From Alphaproteobacteria bacterium (GTDB lineage: Bacteria; Pseudomonadota; Alphaproteobacteria; Acetobacterales; Acetobacteraceae), in assembly GCA_020850755.1 (NCBI GenBank), contig JADZEB010000008.1, positions 37,459 through 101,458 of the forward strand: 64,000 nt of DNA, in the 5' to 3' direction. Shown one piece after another: positions 27,244 to 35,048 of this stretch. Below the pieces are notes generated by a model. That model did not search any database. It worked only from the letters and a program-made list of their open reading frames with translations, and was not told the DNA's origin. Numbering within the stretch: position 1 is the stretch's first letter; each line of letters starts with the position of its first letter. A program made the position numbers and the translations under genes.

Positions 27244-28827
27244 TCACCGTGCCGGGGCGGGACGGATGTCGGTGGCGTAGGTGTACTGGTCGCCACGCGC
27301 ACGCACGGTCAGGCCGCGCCGCGCACCCCAGGAAGCCTGCCAGTGGAACACGGTGACGACGCCGACCTGGTCGGCCACCAGCCGCACCGCCTGCGACACC
27401 AGACGCTGGCGCACATCCGGGTCGATGGTGGCGTCATGCTGGGCCAGCAGCCGGTCGAGTTCCGGGTTGGAGTAGCGGCCGCGATTGGCCGCACCGAGCC
27501 CGAGCTGCGCATCCACCGTGCGAACGGTGGCCGCCATGTTGTCGCTAGTGATGCCGGGCAGCCCGCCATAGATCGACATCTGCGCGCTGAAGTCCGGCTC
27601 GCGCGTCGAGGAACCGGCGCGGCGGAAGAACACGGTCGCCGGCAGCGCGTCGGGCTGGGTGCGGATGCCGGCCGCGGTCAGCATCTGGCCGATCGCCTGG
27701 CACACGCGCCCGTCGCCGGCGAAGCGGTCGCTGGTGCAATGCAGCGTCAGGTTGAAGCCGTTCGGATAGCCGGCCTCGGCCAGCAGCCGGCGCGACAGGG
27801 CGGGGTCATAGGCCGGCGGCGGCAGGTCGGGGACGTGGCCGATGAAGCCTGCTGCCATGAACTGCGCCGTCGGCACACCCGCCCCCTCCATCGCGCGCTC
27901 CACCACCGCCGTGCGGTTGATGGCGTGGTTGATCGCACGGCGCACGCGCACATCGCGCAGCGGATTGTTCGGCAGGGGCTGGCCGTTCGCATCGGTGACG
28001 AAGGGCGACACCTGGCGGAACTGGTCGAGATGCATGTAGAGGGTGAAGTTCGACGTCTCGGTGAGAAGCTGCGCCCCTTCGCGCACGCGCGCATGCAGGC
28101 CGGGCGGCACGGTGTCGATGACGTCGAGATCGCCGGCGAGAAGCGCGGCCACGCGCGCGCTGTCGTTCGGCACGAAGCGCACCTCGACCCGCTGCCAGGG
28201 CTCCTTCTCGCCCCAATAGTCAGGGTTGCGTTCCAGGATCACGTTGGCGCCGGGCGTCAGGCGGATCCAGCGATAGGGGCCCGTGCTGGCCGCCGCGCGC
28301 CCGCCATTGAAGTCGGCCGGCTGCGCATCCTGCGCCGCGCGCGCCGAGACGATCCCGAAGGTCGTCATGTAGTTGGGCAGGAGCGGCGCCGGGTTGCGGG
28401 TGATGATGCGCACCGTGCGCGGGTTCACCACCTCGGCCGAGGCGATGTCGCGCACATAGATGCGATAGGTGCGCAAGCCCTCGGTCGTCTGGGCGCGGCG
28501 GATCGAGAACACCACATCCTCGGCCGTGAGCGGCGTGCCGTCGGTGAACTTCACACCCTCGCGCAACGTGAACTCCCAGGTGGTGGGGTTGATCACGCGG
28601 TGCGATTCGGCCAGGCGCGGCTGCGGGATCAGCTTGGCGTCCTGCCACAGAAGCGGCTCCCAGACATGCAACTGGACGTTGCGGTTGGGCGTGTAGAGCT
28701 GGTGCGGATCGGCGCCATCCACGGCGGCCTTGAAGCCGATGCGCAGATCCTGCGCCGCCACGGGGCCTGCCGCGAGGAAGGCGACACCGAGGGCCACCGC
28801 GTATGCACGGCGGGTGGTCGAGGACAT
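27244..28827 (-). CDS. ABC transporter substrate-binding protein, family 5 (peptide/nickel type)
   Basis: A 527-residue periplasmic protein with a signal peptide ending PVAAQD. The DppA/OppA hallmark is clear: LREGVKFTDGTPLTAEDVVF, then GPYRWIRLTPGANVILERNPDYWG and DVRVRRAINHAINR. The family binds oligopeptides, nickel chelates, opines or sugars. No permease or ATPase genes lie next to it, so it is an orphan receptor in this window. It starts a three-gene unit with the CapA-like and amidohydrolase genes. GGGAGTG precedes the ATG, and a 17-bp tandem duplication lies just upstream. Confidence 0.92.
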   Translation of the reverse strand: MSSTTRRAYAVALGVAFLAAGPVAAQDLRIGFKAAVDGADPHQLYTPNRNVQLHVWEPLLWQDAKLIPQPRLAESHRVINPTTWEFTLREGVKFTDGTPLTAEDVVFSIRRAQTTEGLRTYRIYVRDIASAEVVNPRTVRIITRNPAPLLPNYMTTFGIVSARAAQDAQPADFNGGRAAASTGPYRWIRLTPGANVILERNPDYWGEKEPWQRVEVRFVPNDSARVAALLAGDLDVIDTVPPGLHARVREGAQLLTETSNFTLYMHLDQFRQVSPFVTDANGQPLPNNPLRDVRVRRAINHAINRTAVVERAMEGAGVPTAQFMAAGFIGHVPDLPPPAYDPALSRRLLAEAGYPNGFNLTLHCTSDRFAGDGRVCQAIGQMLTAAGIRTQPDALPATVFFRRAGSSTREPDFSAQMSIYGGLPGITSDNMAATVRTVDAQLGLGAANRGRYSNPELDRLLAQHDATIDPDVRQRLVSQAVRLVADQVGVVTVFHWQASWGARRGLTVRARGDQYTYATDIRPAPAR

Positions 28828-28841
28828 GGGGTGCACTCCCT

Positions 28842-28875
28842 GACAAGAGCCAAGCCGGGACAAGAGCCAAGCCGG
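28842..28875. repeat. 17-bp perfect tandem duplication
   Basis: GACAAGAGCCAAGCCGG occurs twice in direct succession (28842-28858 and 28859-28875) in the leader of the binding-protein gene. The remainder of the 28828-29114 stretch holds only the promoter noted next. Confidence 0.9.
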
Positions 28876-29020
28876 TGGGGCGGGCTGCCGCTGCGGCGCC
28901 GGCCCGATGCCGCGCCCGGGATGGTGCGGGCGCCCTGGTCGGCCTGTCAACCGCTTGGCACGCGCCCGCCAGCATCCCCTCCCCGGCCAGGAACCGCTTC
29001 GCGGGCCGCTCGTTACGCTA

Positions 29021-29050
29021 TTGCATAATTCGGGAGCGGGCCAGTAACAT
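29021..29050 (+). promoter_or_regulatory. Candidate sigma-70 promoter for the first tandem papain-fold gene
   Basis: TTGCAT (29021-29026) and TAACAT (29045-29050), 18 bp apart, lie in a locally AT-rich patch 65 bp before the ATG at 29115. Confidence 0.45.
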
Positions 29051-29114
29051 TCTACCATTCGGGACCGTTGCGGTCCGCGTCGAATGTCCTCACGCGCGCA
29101 GGAGAAGAAACGCG

Positions 29115-29777
29115 ATGTCCCTGACCAAGCGCCGGGTTCGTGCCATCGCGACCCATGTGTTCTCTGTCGTTCCGAGCATGTATCCGGACGCGAAGTTCAA
29201 GGAGATTGATTCCGGTTGGGCGCCGGGGAAGAACTACACCACCTGCGGCGGGTTGCCCGCCTATGTCGCGCGCAAGCTCGGCATGGCGCCGGAGGTGGAG
29301 AAGGAAGGGCTCGGTGTTGGTGGGCTCGCCGGCATGCGCAATGCCGGCCTGCTGCGCGATGCCTGGGTCCATCACAGCATCGAGGCGAGGCAGCGGGGCG
29401 AGGATATCCGGCCCAAGAAGGGCGACTTCTACTTGCTGTGCAGCGGCTATCCCGACCGGCACGAGAAGGGCTGCCCGTGCATCGCGCCGACTGATCCAAC
29501 CAAGCAGAATCTCTACAAGGGCGCTGTGGTCGAGCATGTCGGCGTTATTATCAGTTCCGAGGGCACGCGCTGGCGCACGGCCGATGCCGGGCAGAGCGTG
29601 AACATGGGAATGGGCAAGGACGGCAAGCCGATCCGCTACCAGTGCGCCAAGTTCGTGGACCGCATCTTCGATCCGGTGAAGGGCACGCTCGATGGCGAGG
29701 AAACCCTCCACGGGGTGCGCCCGCCCCGGCGCCTGTGCGGCTGGCTCGATATAGACAAGTATCCGTTTCTGACCTGA
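29115..29777 (+). CDS. Putative papain-fold (NlpC/P60- or CHAP-like) protein, tandem copy 1
   Basis: A 220-residue protein without signal peptide or membrane segment. I do not recognise a named family. The order Cys44 (NYTTCGGLPAYVARKLG), a PKKGDFYLLC segment, His141 (VEHVGVII) and Asp157 (RTADAGQ) is what NlpC/P60 and CHAP domains show, where Cys starts a helix and His sits on a strand after a P-x-GD turn. Two extra Cys pairs (KGCPC, LCGW) could bind metal or form bridges. It is about three-quarters identical to the next gene and the same length, so the two arose by tandem duplication. Third positions are somewhat less GC-rich than in neighbours. Confidence 0.7.
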   Translation: MSLTKRRVRAIATHVFSVVPSMYPDAKFKEIDSGWAPGKNYTTCGGLPAYVARKLGMAPEVEKEGLGVGGLAGMRNAGLLRDAWVHHSIEARQRGEDIRPKKGDFYLLCSGYPDRHEKGCPCIAPTDPTKQNLYKGAVVEHVGVIISSEGTRWRTADAGQSVNMGMGKDGKPIRYQCAKFVDRIFDPVKGTLDGEETLHGVRPPRRLCGWLDIDKYPFLT

Positions 29778-29883
29778 AATCGCCTGGTATCGGAGTCGCG
29801 GCGGCGCTGCCTGCCCCTTGCCTGCGCTAGGCTCGGGGATTGCCGAGTAGCCCGTTCGCGGCAGCACGACAGGAGGTCGAGCC

Positions 29884-30546
29884 ATGGCCTTGTCCAGGCG
29901 GCGCGTCCGCGCCATCGCCCAGCACGTATTCGCCGTCGTGCCGAGCATGTATCCGGACGCGAAGTTCAAGGAGATCGACGGAAACTGGGCGCCGGGCAAG
30001 AAGTACACCACCTGCGGCGGCCTGCCCGGCTATGTCGCGCGCAAGCTCGGCATGGCGCCGGAAGTGGCGAAGGATGGTCTCGGCGGCTATGGGCTGACCA
30101 GCATGCGCAACGCCGGAATCAAGCGCAATGCCTGGATCCATCACAGCATCGAGGCCAGGCTGCGGGGCGAGGATATCCGGCCCAAGAAGGGCGATTTCTA
30201 CCTCTTGTGCAGCGGCTGGCCCGACCGGCACGAGAAGGGCTGCCCCTGCGTCCAGCCCGAGGATCCGAAGAAGCAGCACCTCGTCACCGGCGCCACGGTC
30301 GAGCATGTCGGCGTCATCATCAATTCCTCGGGCACGCTCTGGCGCACGGCCGATGCCGGCCAGTCGGTGAACATGGGCAAGAACCCGGACGGAACGCCGA
30401 AGATCTACCAGTGCGCCAAGTTCGTCGATCGCACCTTCGATCCGATCAAGGGCACGCTGACCGGCGAGGTTGGCGCCGGCGGTATCCGCCCGCCGCGGCG
30501 CCTGTGCGGCTGGATCGACATCGACCTCTATCCCTTCCTGAACTGA
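29884..30546 (+). CDS. Putative papain-fold (NlpC/P60- or CHAP-like) protein, tandem copy 2
   Basis: Paralogue of the preceding gene, also 220 residues. Cys44, His141 and Asp157 align exactly, as do GDFYLLCSGWPDRHEKGCPC and the C-terminal RPPRRLCGW. Differences cluster in the region 60-82 and around 123-137, suggesting surface or partner divergence while the presumed catalytic core is kept. AGGAGG precedes the ATG. The first and second copies are 106 bp apart, with no terminator visible between them. A candidate terminator follows this copy. An enzymatic role in peptide or amide cleavage is inference from fold-like motifs only. Confidence 0.7.
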   Translation: MALSRRRVRAIAQHVFAVVPSMYPDAKFKEIDGNWAPGKKYTTCGGLPGYVARKLGMAPEVAKDGLGGYGLTSMRNAGIKRNAWIHHSIEARLRGEDIRPKKGDFYLLCSGWPDRHEKGCPCVQPEDPKKQHLVTGATVEHVGVIINSSGTLWRTADAGQSVNMGKNPDGTPKIYQCAKFVDRTFDPIKGTLTGEVGAGGIRPPRRLCGWIDIDLYPFLN

Positions 30547-30548
30547 CA

Positions 30549-30584
30549 GGCCGGGCCGCGCGCAGCGGGGCTCGGCGGCCTTTT
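30549..30584 (+). terminator. Candidate intrinsic terminator after tandem copy 2
   Basis: GGCCGGGCC just after the stop can pair with GGCTCGGCGGCC (one wobble, one bulge) and the stem is followed by TTTT at 30581-30584. A new promoter-like sequence begins three bases later. Confidence 0.45.
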
Positions 30585-30587
30585 CCG

Positions 30588-30616
30588 CTGGCAATTATGT
30601 GAGCGCAGGCTAATAT
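30588..30616 (+). promoter_or_regulatory. Candidate sigma-70 promoter for the 30658 gene
   Basis: CTGGCA (30588-30593), 17 bp, then TAATAT (30611-30616), 41 bp before the ATG at 30658. It sits in an AT-rich island directly after the terminator-like hairpin. Confidence 0.5.
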
Positions 30617-30657
30617 TCCAGCCGGGACGCATCACCCACGGAACGGAGCCTGATGTC

Positions 30658-31218
30658 ATGGCACGCGGCGATGCCACCGACCCGACCTGGAAGTATGTCG
30701 TTGCGGCGCTGGAGCAGGCCGGCGCCTTCGCCCGCTCCAAGGGCTACAAATGGAAAGGCGAGTCCTGCGGCCTGGTCAGCGCGCTGGCGCTGAATCTGGT
30801 CATCGACACCCGCAACGAGACCGGCAAGTGGCGCCTGACCGGCCAGAAGCTGCTCAAGACCAGCAACCCGAGCGACGTCAACCTCGCCCATGCCGATCAC
30901 TACCTGCACATGCGCGCGGCGGGCGCGATCGGCGGGCCATCCAAAGCCGGGGCCGAGGTGGCGAAGATCCATGGCTACAACAAGATCAAGGAGGAGCTTC
31001 GCAAGCACAAGGGCAACCCGCTCGCCGATGCCATCGAGTACTGGCTGCGCGAGGACAAGACCCGCCCCCTCTCCGCCCCCGGCCCCGACGCGATCTACTG
31101 GGCCGAGGAGGGATTGAAGGACGGGATCGCCGATTTCCTGCGCAATCCCGGCATCAACAACGACATCACGCAGCTGTTCCCGAAGTCGAAACAGCCGGAC
31201 CGCCTGCGGCGGACCTAG
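30658..31218 (+). CDS. Hypothetical 186-residue cytoplasmic protein
   Basis: I recognise no family. No signal peptide or membrane helix is present. The N-terminal half contains KGESCGLVSALALNLVIDTR, a helix with one Cys, and NLAHADHYLHMRAAGAIGG. The C-terminal half is charged and helical (IKEELRKHKG, GLKDGIADFLRNPG). The Cys followed later by HADHYLH might form another cysteine-enzyme site, but this is weak. It has its own promoter-like sequence and ribosome region, and normal GC-rich codon use, so it looks like a real gene. It belongs to the run of small plus-strand genes between 29.1 and 34.99 kb. Confidence 0.65.
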   Translation: MARGDATDPTWKYVVAALEQAGAFARSKGYKWKGESCGLVSALALNLVIDTRNETGKWRLTGQKLLKTSNPSDVNLAHADHYLHMRAAGAIGGPSKAGAEVAKIHGYNKIKEELRKHKGNPLADAIEYWLREDKTRPLSAPGPDAIYWAEEGLKDGIADFLRNPGINNDITQLFPKSKQPDRLRRT

Positions 31219-31344
31219 CCGAGACCGGCCGCGCGCGCAGCCCTCGGCGACCCCCCTCCTACACTGCAACGAGCCGGATCGACAGATGCGCCGCCTTGGG
31301 CAAGGCTTGGCCGCGTCGCAATCTGGGCTGAAGGGGGAAGGATC

Positions 31345-32397
31345 ATGGCGCGCAAGCAGGCGCTGGTGGCCGGGGCGCAAGGGATCGTCGGGTCGCACAT
31401 CATCGCCGAACTGCTCCGCCGCGGCGACTGGGAGGTGATCGGCCTGTCGCGCCGCGCCCCGCCGCACGTACAGGGCTGGCGCCACATCGTGGTCGATCTC
31501 GACAATGCGGCCGATTGCGCCGCCAAGCTCGGCGCCCTCGCGGGCGTGACGCACATCTTCTTCGCCGCCCGTGCCGAGTGCCAGGACAAGTTCGCCGAAG
31601 CCTCACTCGGCCTGCGCATGATCGCGAACCTGATGGATGCCGTGGAGCCCGCGGCGCGCGGCCTGCGCCATGTCCACCTGATGCACGGCACCAAATGGTA
31701 CGGCAACGTCTATGGCCCCTACCGCACGCCCTCGCGCGAGGATGATCCGCGCACGCCGATGCCGATCTTCTACTACGACCAGCAGGACCACATCGCCGCC
31801 CGCCAGCAGGGCAAGGGCTGGAGCTGGTCGGCGATGCGCCCGGGACTGATCTGCGGCTGGCAGGTGGGCTCGCAGCACAATCTCGCCACCCTGATCGCGG
31901 TCTATGCCACTCTCTGCCGCGAGCTTGCCCTGCCGATGCGCTTTCCCGGCAGCGAGGCCTGCTATCGCGCGCTCTACCAGGCGGTCGATGCGGGGCTGCT
32001 CGCGCGCGCCTCGGTCTGGTGCGCCGAGCACGACGCCGCCGCCAACCAGGCCTTCAACATCAACAATGGCGACTATTTCCGTTGGCAGTCGATGTGGCCG
32101 CGCATCGCCGCCTGGTTCGGCCTCGATCCGGCCGAGCCGCAGCGCATCGTGCTTGCCAACGTCATGCCGCAGCGCAAGCCGGCGTGGCAGGAGATCGTGC
32201 GCCGCCACGGCCTCGCCCCCCATCCCTACGAGGAGATCGCGCACTGGCCGTTCGGCGATTTCATCTTCGCGCTCGGCTGGGACGACATCTCGTCCACCGT
32301 GAAGCTCCGCCAGGCTGGCTTCACCGAGGTGGTGGATTCCGAGGCGATGTTCCAGGCCTTGTTCGCCCGCTTCCGCCGCGAGCGGCTTATTCCGTAG
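31345..32397 (+). CDS. PRISE-type SDR reductase (progesterone-5-beta-reductase/iridoid-synthase-like)
   Basis: A 350-residue extended short-chain dehydrogenase. QALVAGAQGIVGSHIIAELL is the NADP(H) Rossmann motif and VIGLSRR follows strand 2. The PRISE features are present: GVTHIFFAAR, HLMHGTKWYGNVYGP with the catalytic Lys, and PIFYYDQQDHI with the catalytic Tyr, then WSWSAMRPGLICG. These enzymes reduce activated C=C bonds of enones using NADPH. Bacterial substrates are largely unknown. AAGGGGGAAGG precedes the ATG. It lies 70 bp before a dioxygenase gene, and the two could act in sequence on one small molecule. Confidence 0.88.
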   Translation: MARKQALVAGAQGIVGSHIIAELLRRGDWEVIGLSRRAPPHVQGWRHIVVDLDNAADCAAKLGALAGVTHIFFAARAECQDKFAEASLGLRMIANLMDAVEPAARGLRHVHLMHGTKWYGNVYGPYRTPSREDDPRTPMPIFYYDQQDHIAARQQGKGWSWSAMRPGLICGWQVGSQHNLATLIAVYATLCRELALPMRFPGSEACYRALYQAVDAGLLARASVWCAEHDAAANQAFNINNGDYFRWQSMWPRIAAWFGLDPAEPQRIVLANVMPQRKPAWQEIVRRHGLAPHPYEEIAHWPFGDFIFALGWDDISSTVKLRQAGFTEVVDSEAMFQALFARFRRERLIP

Positions 32398-32467
32398 CGC
32401 TCCGCTCCGCGCTAGCATCCGATCCGGACACGAAACAGCAACGCCAGCGAACTCGGGAGAGTGCCTG

Positions 32468-33520
32468 ATGCAGTCGATCGCCATTGCCGCCCCGCCCGCC
32501 AGCGCCGCCGCCAGGGCCGCGGCCAGCGCCGCCCTGTCCGGCGTCAAGGCGAAGAACCCGCCGATGCTCAAGCGCGCCGTTCCCGGGGTGCGCGGCTGGA
32601 CCGGGCGCACGATCAGGCGCGCCGACTGGGTGCTGCCCATCCCCCGCCCGGCCATGGCCGAGCTGGAGGCGATGGTGGCAACGCTCCGCCGCGCGCCGAT
32701 GGAGGCGCTGATGATCGGGCCTGAGAATTTCCGCATCCCCGCCCTGCGCGCGCTGATGCGCCGCGTCAAGCGCATGCTCGATGCCGGCAGCGGGCTCGCC
32801 GTGCTCGACCGCCTGCCGGCCGAGCGCTTCAGCAAGGCCGAGATGACCACGATCTACTGGGTGCTGAGCAAGCTGATCGCCCGGCCCGTGCCGCAATATT
32901 TCCGTGGCACGCTGCTGCACGACGTCACCGATACGGGCGCGCGCATGGGCCTCAAGGTCCGTGGCGACCTCACCAACCAGGAGATCAACTGGCACACCGA
33001 CAACGGCTTCAACCCGGCCCCGCCCTATTTCGGGCTGGCCGTGCTGCGCACCGCCAAGGCCGGCGGGGAAAGCCGCGCCGCCAACCTGCTTGCCGCGCAC
33101 AACCGCCTGCGCACCGAGGCGCCCGAGCTGCTCGCCCGCCTCTACCGCCCGTTCCACTGGAACCGGCTGGGCGAGCACAACCCGGACGAGGCGCCGACCA
33201 ACCGCTATCCGGTCTATCAATGGACCGGGGCGCGGCTGGTCTGCCGCTACAATCGCCGCCTGATCCAGGCCGGCCACGAGATCGCCGACCACCCGCTCGA
33301 CGATATCGGCGCGCGCGCGATCGACCGTCTCTACGAAATCCTGGACGAGCCCGGCTTCGCGCTCGGCTACACGCTGGTGCCGGGCCAACTCCAGTGGATG
33401 GACAACTGGTCGCTGGTGCACCACCGCACCGCCTTCACCGACTGGGACGAGCCCGAGAAGAAACGGCACCTGGTGCGCATCTATCTGCGCGACTGGGGCC
33501 GTCCGAGCTATCTCGGCTAG
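32468..33520 (+). CDS. TauD/TfdA family Fe(II)/2-oxoglutarate-dependent oxygenase-like protein
   Basis: A 350-residue protein with the TauD/TfdA jelly-roll core. The facial triad is visible: INWHTDNGF (HxD, about residues 175-177) and LVHHRTAF (distal His, about 316), with the 2-oxoglutarate-binding Arg in LVRIYLRDWG about 20 residues on. The N-terminal 120 residues are longer than in TauD and start with an Ala-rich stretch. Such enzymes hydroxylate small molecules using oxygen and 2-oxoglutarate. GGGAGAG lies upstream of the ATG. Pairing with the reductase suggests modification of a shared metabolite. Confidence 0.87.
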   Translation: MQSIAIAAPPASAAARAAASAALSGVKAKNPPMLKRAVPGVRGWTGRTIRRADWVLPIPRPAMAELEAMVATLRRAPMEALMIGPENFRIPALRALMRRVKRMLDAGSGLAVLDRLPAERFSKAEMTTIYWVLSKLIARPVPQYFRGTLLHDVTDTGARMGLKVRGDLTNQEINWHTDNGFNPAPPYFGLAVLRTAKAGGESRAANLLAAHNRLRTEAPELLARLYRPFHWNRLGEHNPDEAPTNRYPVYQWTGARLVCRYNRRLIQAGHEIADHPLDDIGARAIDRLYEILDEPGFALGYTLVPGQLQWMDNWSLVHHRTAFTDWDEPEKKRHLVRIYLRDWGRPSYLG

Positions 33521-33610
33521 GCCCGGGCCGTCCGGGGCGGGCGGAACCAACCGGCACGCGCGGGCGTTGACCGTGCAGGCGAGCCGGAGCCATACGCGGA
33601 GGACCGAGCC

Positions 33611-34144
33611 ATGCCCCGAATGACCAAGGTTACCGATTCCAAGAACCGCAGCTACCGGATCACCAAGCAGCAGAAGCAGACGACCTGCGGCCCCGCCGCC
33701 TGCCTTATCATGTGGGCCAATGTCTATGACGCCGACCCGCAGGCGGACGAGGCCGGCGTGATCACGCTCAGCCGCATGTTCCCCAAGCCCTGGGATGCGC
33801 GCACCGGGGCCGAGATCAACAACCTGGTCAGCGTGCTGCGGCAGATGAATGTCCGCGCCGTGGCCGAGACACTCTCGGGCCACATCCTGTTGCGCGACGC
33901 GCTGGTGAAGCGGGTGCAATCCAAGAAGCCGGCGCTGGCCTTCCTGGAGTGGGAGTCGGAATCGAGCGTGAAGGGCCATTTCGTCGTGGTCGGCGCCGCC
34001 ACCAAGTCGGGCGACCAGTACACGATCCTCGACCCGATGTACGGGTTGAACGAGATGTCGGGCCTGCCCTTCTACTACCCCTTCGCCGACGAGAACCCGC
34101 CGCCGGAACTCAAGTTCACCGGCGCCATCGCTTATGTGGAGTAG
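33611..34144 (+). CDS. C39-like papain-fold cysteine peptidase, cytoplasmic
   Basis: A 177-residue protein made almost only of a papain-like domain. KQQKQTTCGPAACLIMWANV gives the oxyanion Gln and catalytic Cys26, GHFVVVGA the His (about 123), and YTILDPMYG the Asp (about 141), the C39/C39_2 layout. There is no transmembrane or ABC part and no signal peptide, unlike bacteriocin-exporter C39 domains. GGAGG precedes the ATG. It is the third putative Cys-His-Asp enzyme of this gene run, after the tandem pair, but is not closely similar to them. Confidence 0.78.
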   Translation: MPRMTKVTDSKNRSYRITKQQKQTTCGPAACLIMWANVYDADPQADEAGVITLSRMFPKPWDARTGAEINNLVSVLRQMNVRAVAETLSGHILLRDALVKRVQSKKPALAFLEWESESSVKGHFVVVGAATKSGDQYTILDPMYGLNEMSGLPFYYPFADENPPPELKFTGAIAYVE

Positions 34145-34302
34145 CGCCCGGGCCATCGCCTTTGGCGACTTGCCATTGAGGTAATGCGCGCACTGGCGAT
34201 CCTGTCTCGCTTCCGCTCGTGGCGCGGAGCTTGCTTGTCTTGCCCTGAACCCCGCGCGCCGGCGCAATTCGCACCGGCGCCCCTTCGCGAAGGTGTCGGA
34301 GC

Positions 34303-34539
34303 ATGCGCAAGTCGATCATCGCCCTTCCCCTTCTGCTTGGCTTGGCCGCCTGTGGCAACAGCACCGGCGACCGCGCGATCTCGGGTGGCGCGATCGGCGC
34401 CGGCGCGGGCATGGCGATCGGCGCCGTGACCGGTGTCGGACTGCTGAACGGCGCCCTGATCGGCGGCGGTGTCGGCGCGGCAACCGGCGTGCTGACCTCG
34501 TCGAAGTCGGTCAACCTTGGCCGCCCGGCATGGCGCTAG
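34303..34539 (+). CDS. Small glycine-zipper lipoprotein
   Basis: A 78-residue lipoprotein: MRKSIIALPLLLGLAACG has a lipobox ending at Cys17. The rest is a glycine-zipper helix pair (AISGGAIGAGAGMAIGAVTG and GALIGGGVGAATGVL) of the YMGG/17-kDa-antigen type, which inserts in or packs against membranes. GAAGG lies upstream of the ATG. A markedly AT-rich stretch (34541-34565) follows the stop. Confidence 0.8.
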   Translation: MRKSIIALPLLLGLAACGNSTGDRAISGGAIGAGAGMAIGAVTGVGLLNGALIGGGVGAATGVLTSSKSVNLGRPAWR

Positions 34540-34729
34540 GTTCAGTTAAAATTTTAAATACAATGCATAGCGGCTCTTTCCTGAGGCGTGATCTCGGCGT
34601 CGTGCGTCTGCCCGCCCGCTGCTCCCGTGCGGCCATCCACGCCCGTTGCCTCTAACCTGATACCTCCATCGTATGTTATGTCTTTACCCGTCCACGCCAT
34701 GATCATCGCGTGGGCGGGGAGACACTGCG

Positions 34730-34990
34730 ATGGAATTGCTGTTCACGCAGCTCGTGTGCGGCGCGCTTGGGGGCAATCTGGTTGGAATCGTCTCGCGCCG
34801 GCTGAGCCTGGGCACGGTGGGCAACACTTTTGCCGGCGCCATCGGTGGCGGCATTGCGGGCAAGTTGCTTCTGCTCGGTGCCCCCGTCCTGGCCGCGAGC
34901 ATGGGTGCCAATGCCTTTGCCGCCGGCGGTCTTGGCGCCCTGCTTGCCCTCGTGCTCGGGGCCTTCACCACCGGGATGCGCCACCGGTGA
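34730..34990 (+). CDS. Small glycine-rich membrane protein
   Basis: An 86-residue protein with about three hydrophobic, Gly/Ala-rich segments: FTQLVCGALGGNLVGIV, GNTFAGAIGGGIAGKLLLLG and AGGLGALLALVLGAFTTGM. The pattern GAxGGN...LSLGTxGNxxAGxIGGG recurs in uncharacterised small inner-membrane proteins of proteobacteria. No function is known to me. GGGGAG precedes the ATG. The 190 bp upstream is AT-richer than average and may carry its own promoter. Confidence 0.7.
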   Translation: MELLFTQLVCGALGGNLVGIVSRRLSLGTVGNTFAGAIGGGIAGKLLLLGAPVLAASMGANAFAAGGLGALLALVLGAFTTGMRHR

Positions 34991-35048
34991 CGGGCTCCGC
35001 CCGGCGGAAGCACTGGCCCGGCGGCGCCTGCCGGCCTAGACTGGCCGC

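Noticed and set aside
29115..34144. Phage lysis or endolysin module.
   Set aside because: The papain-fold proteins lack cell-wall-binding domains, no holin or structural gene is present, and metabolic enzymes lie between them.
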